Shown here one piece after another: positions 43,302 through 46,880 of a stretch of 46,880 bases of DNA (position 1 is the first letter of the stretch; each line of letters begins with the position of its first letter). The stretch spans positions 1 through 46,880 of the IMG/VR virus record IMGVR_UViG_3300018890_000005; one strand, 5' to 3'. A program made the position numbers and the translations under genes. Below the pieces are notes generated by a model, which saw nothing but the letters and a program-made list of their open reading frames with translations, did no database searches and was not told the origin of the DNA. The DNA is from a virus.

Positions 43302-44106
43302 CCTTTCCACCGGCCGCGTCTACGCCGGACGCTACTGGCGCGGTCCCTGCCCCTCCTGTTCAAAGGGGGGGAGGGACGATGCGCTACTGGTCGACATGTC
43401 TACAGGGCGTCGCCGCTGCTGGCGGTGCGATGAGCGCGGCACCGTCGATGACTTCACGCCAGTCACAGCCGACCCCGACGTCGTTGCGCAGCGCCTCGAA
43501 GAGGCCCGCTTCGCCGCGTGCCGGCTGTTCTCGCGGGCCACACCCATCTGTGACGGCGACCCCGTCGCGACGTACCTCCACCGTCGTGGGATTCCCACGC
43601 CGCCGGATGGATGGCCTGCCGACCTGCGCACGCTCGCCAGTGCACGCCATCCCAGCGGACACGTCGGCCCTGCGATGGTCGCCTTGATCCGCAGTGTCGA
43701 CTCTCGTCCCGTCGCCGTACAGCGAACCTGGGTGACCAGCGATGGCCACAAGGCCGATGTGAGACCCGCCCGGCTGTCGCTGGGCCCTGCGACCGGCGGC
43801 GCTGTGCGATGCGGCAGCGCTGAGGACGTCGTCATCTGTGAGGGGGTCGAGGACGCTCTCGCGGCCGGAGCGCTGTGGCCCGACTTGTGCGGATGGGCGA
43901 CGCTGGGATGCTCGGGGATGGTGAGCCTCGAGCTACCACCCGAGCTGCAATGGGCGACGATTGCCCCTGACCAGGACGAGCCGGGGCGTAGAGCTGCACA
44001 GAGCTTAGCGAGGCGCCTCAAGGCTGAGGGACGCGCCGTGGCCATACGCGAGGTGCGCGGCCACGACCCCAATCAAATGCTGCAGCTGCGGCAAGAAAGG
44101 AAGTGA
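43291..44106 (+). CDS. Primase with zinc ribbon and Toprim domain
   Basis: I use the ATG at 43291 (271 residues), with GTG at 43282 as an alternative. The N-terminus has a four-Cys zinc ribbon, GPCPSCSKGGRD...CWRCDERG (about 17-49), typical of DnaG-type primases, then a helical linker with VATYLHRRGIP. The Toprim part shows DVVICEGVEDALAAGALWP (the conserved Glu), GCSGMVSLELPPE and TIAPDQDEPGRRAAQSLAR (the D-x-D), ending in REVRGHDPNQML. It would make RNA primers with the helicase. Shorter than DnaG and close to the phage Toprim_3 primase group. Confidence 0.88.
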   Translation: MRIDLSTGRVYAGRYWRGPCPSCSKGGRDDALLVDMSTGRRRCWRCDERGTVDDFTPVTADPDVVAQRLEEARFAACRLFSRATPICDGDPVATYLHRRGIPTPPDGWPADLRTLASARHPSGHVGPAMVALIRSVDSRPVAVQRTWVTSDGHKADVRPARLSLGPATGGAVRCGSAEDVVICEGVEDALAAGALWPDLCGWATLGCSGMVSLELPPELQWATIAPDQDEPGRRAAQSLARRLKAEGRAVAIREVRGHDPNQMLQLRQERK

Positions 44107-44107
44107 C

Positions 44108-44293
44108 ATGGATAAGCAATTTGCGGCCACCGTTCACGACGTCATTTTTTTGATCGACCGCCGCGTGCGTGGCCTACAGGTCACCCTTCGATACGACGAT
44201 GGCCCCAACCTCCGAGCACTCGCACGCGCCATCGCCGAGCTACAGCGCCTGCGCGCGGAGATCGTTCACGGTTGCGAGGTCTCGATCACATGA
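44108..44293 (+). CDS. Small unrecognised protein
   Basis: This 61-residue protein begins two bases after the primase stop and has strands and a helix: MDKQFAATVHDVIFLIDRRV, RGLQVTLRYDDGPN and LRALARAIAELQRLRAEIVH. Its stop overlaps the ATG of the exonuclease (ATGA at 44290), so translation is coupled. Its place suggests a small helper for replication or recombination. No family is recognised. Confidence 0.62.
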   Translation: MDKQFAATVHDVIFLIDRRVRGLQVTLRYDDGPNLRALARAIAELQRLRAEIVHGCEVSIT

Positions 44294-45102
44294 GACTCCT
44301 CATCGACCCCAACGTACAACCCGTCGTCCATGACGGTATCCGCTGGTACCCGATATCAGGGGAGTGGCTCCCGTCTGTCACCTCGGTGCTCTCCGCAACG
44401 GACATCGAGGGTGGCAACCTCACACGCTGGAAAGAGCGTAAGCACGGCGAGAGTGAGGCGGAGCACCTGCACCGCACCGTCACCATGCCCACCCTGCATC
44501 GCGACCGGGGAGCCGAGCGCGGGCACCAGCTCAACGACGAGATCGAGCAATGGTGCATCGACCGTCGCCTGCCCACCTCGACGTGGGGGCAGTCCGTGCA
44601 CGGCGTCCTCTGTGACATCCAAGAGGTCTACGGCCGCGAGCTGCCCATCGTGCACCCCGAGCTACGCGTCGCCTCGCGTCTCGACATCGCGTGCGACTAC
44701 ATGACCCGGCCGACGATCATCGACTGGAAGACAGCTCGGCGCCCCAAACGCCGCGAGTGGATCGCCAATTACGAACAGCAGGTCGCGCTGTACGTGCGCG
44801 CCGTGGGCTTCTGCTACCCAGACTTCCCTCGCATCGACCGCGGGGCGGTCATCATCGCCCTTGAGCAGTGGCGCCTGCGCTGCCCGTCCTGCGAGTGGGA
44901 GTCGACGCTGACGTACGAGAGCGACTGCCCTCAGTGCCTCATGCCCACAGACACCGTGTGGCGCAAGGCGAGGCACTGTCAGCGCATTCACCTTGACCCG
45001 TCGGAGATCGACGACGCATTCGACCGGTTTGCCGAGCGGTGCTCCCTGTTCTGGGCCACACATGAGCCGCCTGAGATGCCGCTACCGGAGGCGGCCGAAT
45101 GA
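44290..45102 (+). CDS. PD-(D/E)XK exonuclease (RecB/Cas4-like) with zinc-ribbon insertion
   Basis: This 270-residue protein has the catalytic core of RecB-type nucleases: a Glu-containing helix (RGAERGHQLNDEIEQWCIDR, about 76-95), the metal-binding Asp in VASRLDIACDY, IIDWKTARRPKRREWI (D-x-K motif) and YEQQVALYVRAVGF (QxxxY). After the core a four-Cys insertion, CPSCEWESTLTYESDCPQC, adds a zinc ribbon not typical of lambda-like exonucleases. It probably resects DNA ends for the ERF protein encoded on the other strand. It overlaps the RusA-like gene by four bases. Confidence 0.82.
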   Translation: MRLLIDPNVQPVVHDGIRWYPISGEWLPSVTSVLSATDIEGGNLTRWKERKHGESEAEHLHRTVTMPTLHRDRGAERGHQLNDEIEQWCIDRRLPTSTWGQSVHGVLCDIQEVYGRELPIVHPELRVASRLDIACDYMTRPTIIDWKTARRPKRREWIANYEQQVALYVRAVGFCYPDFPRIDRGAVIIALEQWRLRCPSCEWESTLTYESDCPQCLMPTDTVWRKARHCQRIHLDPSEIDDAFDRFAERCSLFWATHEPPEMPLPEAAE

Positions 45103-45689
45103 AGACGTCAAAGGCGCCAGACCGCGCTCGTGTGCAACAGCATGACAAGCAGGCCGACGGCAAACGCATACAGGCCGGGAGTCTGCGCACGCGAGGGCCC
45201 GAGCGCGTAAACGAGCAGGCCGACCAAAGCGACGATGGCAGGGGTGATGAGCAGCTGCATGCGCCCAAGCCTGCACCATCGCCTGGGCTGCGCCGCATCG
45301 ACCTCGAGGTCCCAGGGCCTCCGCCCCGGAAAAACCGCAGGATCGCCGTCGTGGGCGGGGCAAGGCCGCGGCTCGTCACGCACAAAGACACGCGTGAGTG
45401 GTGGGCCCGGCTGGCCCTGGCATGGGTGGGGACACGCGAGCGACCGATCGCCTCGGGCGCCTGGTCCATTCAGATCGTCTCCTACTGGGCGCGCGAAAGA
45501 CACATGGACGATCTGTCGTTCGCGATGGGTGACGTCGACGCTCCGGTGTCCTGCATCCTCGACGGGCTGCAGCAAGTAGGAGCGCTGGACGACGACGTCC
45601 GCATCGATGCCGTGCACGCCGAGAAGCGTTACGACTGCGCACGCCCGCGTGTGCAAGTCACACTCATCGAGGTCCTACCCGATGAGTGA
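45099..45689 (+). CDS. RusA-like Holliday junction resolvase homologue, changed active site, long N-terminus
   Basis: The 196-residue frame starts at ATG 45099 (ATGA with the exonuclease stop). The conserved part begins near residue 65 (RRIDLEVPGPPPRKNRRIAV), followed by EWWARLALAWVG, GAWSIQIVSYWA, DVDAPVSCILDGL and GALDDDVRIDAVHAEKRYD. In active RusA the D-x-D-N-x-x-K motif holds catalytic Asp and Lys; here Asn is Ala and Lys is Ser, so activity may be reduced or lost. The first ~60 residues are Gln/Arg/Asp-rich, unlike the family, and lie opposite a membrane-protein frame. A non-standard start near 45288 would give the usual length. Confidence 0.78.
   Translation: MKTSKAPDRARVQQHDKQADGKRIQAGSLRTRGPERVNEQADQSDDGRGDEQLHAPKPAPSPGLRRIDLEVPGPPPRKNRRIAVVGGARPRLVTHKDTREWWARLALAWVGTRERPIASGAWSIQIVSYWARERHMDDLSFAMGDVDAPVSCILDGLQQVGALDDDVRIDAVHAEKRYDCARPRVQVTLIEVLPDE
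45108..45260 (-). CDS. Two-span small membrane protein encoded opposite the RusA-like N-terminus
   Basis: The minus-strand frame from ATG 45260 gives 50 residues: MQLLITPAIVALVGLLVYAL, GPSRAQTPGLYAFAVGLLVM, LLHTSAVWRL. Two clean hydrophobic segments with a short polar turn match a widespread small phage membrane protein type (L.P.IALVGLLVY.L...G...FA.GLLV.LL), which I recall from other phages without a known function. It lies wholly inside the plus-strand RusA-like gene. The ribosome site is weak and no promoter of the early family is visible, so expression is uncertain. Confidence 0.5.
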   Translation of the reverse strand: MQLLITPAIVALVGLLVYALGPSRAQTPGLYAFAVGLLVMLLHTSAVWRL

Positions 45690-46005
45690 CCCCGCCCACG
45701 GTGAGCAATCAGCTAGGTGCAGGCAGTCGGTGTGCTGTGTCTGCCTGGCCTACGGGGAGCGGCAGCGCTCCCGCACCGAATCCCATCACGAGCTACCGAT
45801 CGGCCACGTGTCGAACCGCGGGCGCGACCGGGCGGAGTTGGATGCGGACTGCATTCCGCTGTGTGGCGACCATCATCGCGAGCGCCACGACAAGGGGTTT
45901 GGCGCGTTTTGGGAGCGACATAACCGCGTCGATTGGGTCGAGGTCAGGGACGCGATGCGGCGGCCGATGATGATCTGGGACGCCCTGCAGCTGCAGGGGC
46001 CCTGA
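45682..46005 (+). CDS. HNH nuclease (DUF968/recombination type)
   Basis: With the ATG at 45682, overlapping the RusA-like stop by eight bases, the protein has 107 residues. It holds a Cys pair CCVCLAYG, then TESHHELPIGH, IPLCGDHHRERHDKGFGAFW and a helical end, i.e. the C-x2-C...H-H...C-x2-H-H order of small phage HNH nucleases often found beside RusA, NinG and recombination genes. A metal ion would sit between the His pairs. It is the last gene of the plus-strand replication operon. A role in recombination or DNA degradation fits. Confidence 0.82.
   Translation: MSDPAHGEQSARCRQSVCCVCLAYGERQRSRTESHHELPIGHVSNRGRDRAELDADCIPLCGDHHRERHDKGFGAFWERHNRVDWVEVRDAMRRPMMIWDALQLQGP
45983..45998. repeat. 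16-base perfect palindrome at the convergent gene ends
   Basis: CCCTGCAGCTGCAGGG is perfectly self-complementary and lies at the 3' end of the HNH gene, eight bases before the convergent minus-strand gene end at 46006. It could help stop transcription from both sides, but lacks a loop and a T-run. Confidence 0.4.
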
Positions 46006-46356
46006 TCACCACGGTCCGCCGGTGCGGGCCTGGTCTGCTGCGACGACGCGCCCGATCAGCACGCGGGCGAGCATGCGCAGGTCGTAACCCTCGACCGAGA
46101 TCTCCGCCTCATGCAACCGCTCGCCAATGGCAGCGATGGCCGGGGCGGTGAACCGGATGGCGTCCGGCACATCCTCGGCGCTTTCGAGAATGCACGCGAT
46201 CGTGCGCAAGCGTATGGCCTCTGCCTCAAGCCCGCCGTGCGCCTCGACCTCGTCCGCAATCCCCCGGAGCTGCAACACCCCATCCTGCACGCCGTCGCGC
46301 AGTCGCTCGACCGCATGCTCCACCTTCGCGATTCTCAAATCTGCCGCAGCCATCAT
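46006..46356 (-). CDS. Unrecognised helical protein, last gene of the late operon
   Basis: This 116-residue protein is almost entirely helical, with RIAKVEHAVERLRDGVQDGV, ADEVEAHGGLEAEAIRLRTI, AIAAIGERLHEAEISVE and YDLRMLARVLIGRVVAA. It overlaps the preceding proline-rich membrane protein gene by four bases (46356-46353) and ends one base from the convergent HNH gene. It has no membrane segment or Cys pair. A coiled-coil partner of the membrane protein is possible but not shown. Confidence 0.62.
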   Translation of the reverse strand: MMAAADLRIAKVEHAVERLRDGVQDGVLQLRGIADEVEAHGGLEAEAIRLRTIACILESAEDVPDAIRFTAPAIAAIGERLHEAEISVEGYDLRMLARVLIGRVVAADQARTGGPW

Positions 46357-46880
46357 CGCCTCCCTTTCGACTTCGGAGCCGGCTCAGGCTCAGGCTCGTC
46401 GAGCTTGGCTCGCATAGCAGCGAGCTCCGCAGCCATCCGCTCGAGGGCGGCGGCATCCTGCGACGGCACCGGGACCTCCACGGGGATCGTGATAGGCGGC
46501 GCCACCTCAGCCTCCGCCTCGACGTCCCGCGCGATGCGGACCCCCTCCTTGACGACGAATGACATGATCGCGACCGCGAACGCCACCCACGCGGCGATCT
46601 CCCGCATCTGCAGCTTGCGAGTCCGATCGCGCACCTTGGTGTCGATCATCGTCGACGCGGCCCGGAACATGTCCCCCTTGGACTGGACGTCATGGCGCTC
46701 GAGGGCCATCTCGACGATCTGCTCGATGGCAGACAGCTCCTCAGGCGTCCAGCTGGCACCAGGCGCCGGCGGAGGAGGCGGGGGCGGAGCAGCTGGCCGG
46801 CGGGGCTCCACACGCTCTACGCGGGCCACAGGGGCGCTCTCAGGGACGGCCGGCCTGCGACCTCTCTCGGCACCAGGCAC
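46353..46880 (-). CDS. Proline-rich single-pass membrane protein, 3' part (continues at the contig start)
   Basis: This frame is open at the right edge and continues, via the 193-base overlap, to ATG 250, so the full protein has 194 residues. After the Pro-rich N-terminus come a helix (TPEELSAIEQIVEMALERHD), VRDRTRKLQMREIAAWVAFA with one membrane span (about 113-130), and an acidic/Pro-rich tail with AALERMAAELAAMRAKL and EPEPEPAPKSKGRR. A cytoplasmic N-terminus and a helical outside part recall inner spanins in topology, but the position after portal and P-loop genes leaves the role open. GTG at the edge is not the start. Confidence 0.72.
   Translation of the reverse strand: MPGAERGRRPAVPESAPVARVERVEPRRPAAPPPPPPPAPGASWTPEELSAIEQIVEMALERHDVQSKGDMFRAASTMIDTKVRDRTRKLQMREIAAWVAFAVAIMSFVVKEGVRIARDVEAEAEVAPPITIPVEVPVPSQDAAALERMAAELAAMRAKLDEPEPEPAPKSKGRR
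46688..46880. repeat. Terminal direct repeat, right copy
   Basis: This is the second copy of bases 1-193. The one mismatch changes a codon of the proline-rich membrane protein (Ala here, Val in the left copy), suggesting population variation or a sequencing error at the contig end. Confidence 0.9.

Noticed and set aside
40449-46005. Search for integrase, repressor or partition genes marking a temperate phage
   Set aside because: No tyrosine or serine recombinase, CI-like repressor or ParA-like protein is visible; the HTH protein at 40502 alone is not evidence of lysogeny.

Overview
The window is a complete or nearly complete genome of a tailed phage, most likely a myovirus. It carries a DUF3383-type sheath, a DUF3277-type tube, a tape measure, a hub, a gp25-like wedge and a baseplate J protein. 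The last 193 bases repeat the first 193 with one mismatch (position 78 versus 46765), and one gene reads in frame across the join. The contig is therefore best read as a circular or circularly permuted unit of about 46,687 bp. Base composition is strongly G+C-rich, with clear AGGAG ribosome sites in the late genes. Two predicted lipoproteins and a tail amidase suggest a high-GC Gram-negative host. I see no integrase, tRNA, CRISPR array or insertion sequence, and no stretch over 300 bases lacks a gene. The longest gaps are about 115-140 bases, at 25249-25363, 26895-27019 and 27529-27667.

Late region, minus strand, read from about 26.9 kb down to 1 and across the join to 46.0 kb. Lysis-like membrane genes come first, then protease-scaffold, cement protein and major capsid, connectors, tail terminator, sheath, tube, frameshifted tail chaperone and tape measure. 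Baseplate, hub and a tail amidase follow, then wedge, baseplate J, fibre, beta-helix spike and a glycine-rich tip protein. Unusually, small and large terminase and the portal come last, followed by a P-loop protein and a proline-rich membrane protein.

Early/accessory region, minus strand, 26.9-40.4 kb. Many small genes sit in short operons. Several follow near-copies of one promoter whose -10 box lies 6-7 bases before the ATG, so their transcripts should be leaderless. Notable products are an ERF annealing protein, an MT-A70 methyltransferase, a set of zinc-ribbon/helix-turn-helix proteins, a lipoprotein with a metzincin motif, an HNH protein, and an accessory virion-like cluster with a protein of about twenty 21-residue repeats.

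Replication region, plus strand, 40.5-46.0 kb. It starts at an interlocked divergent promoter pair and encodes an excisionase-type HTH protein, a lambda-O-like initiator with four palindromic iterons inside its own gene, a DnaB helicase, a Zn/Toprim primase, a PD-(D/E)XK exonuclease, a RusA-like protein and an HNH nuclease. Initiator, helicase and primase would start replication. The exonuclease and ERF protein, encoded on opposite strands, would act together in recombination. Function names are my recognition of protein families from sequence; no database search was run.
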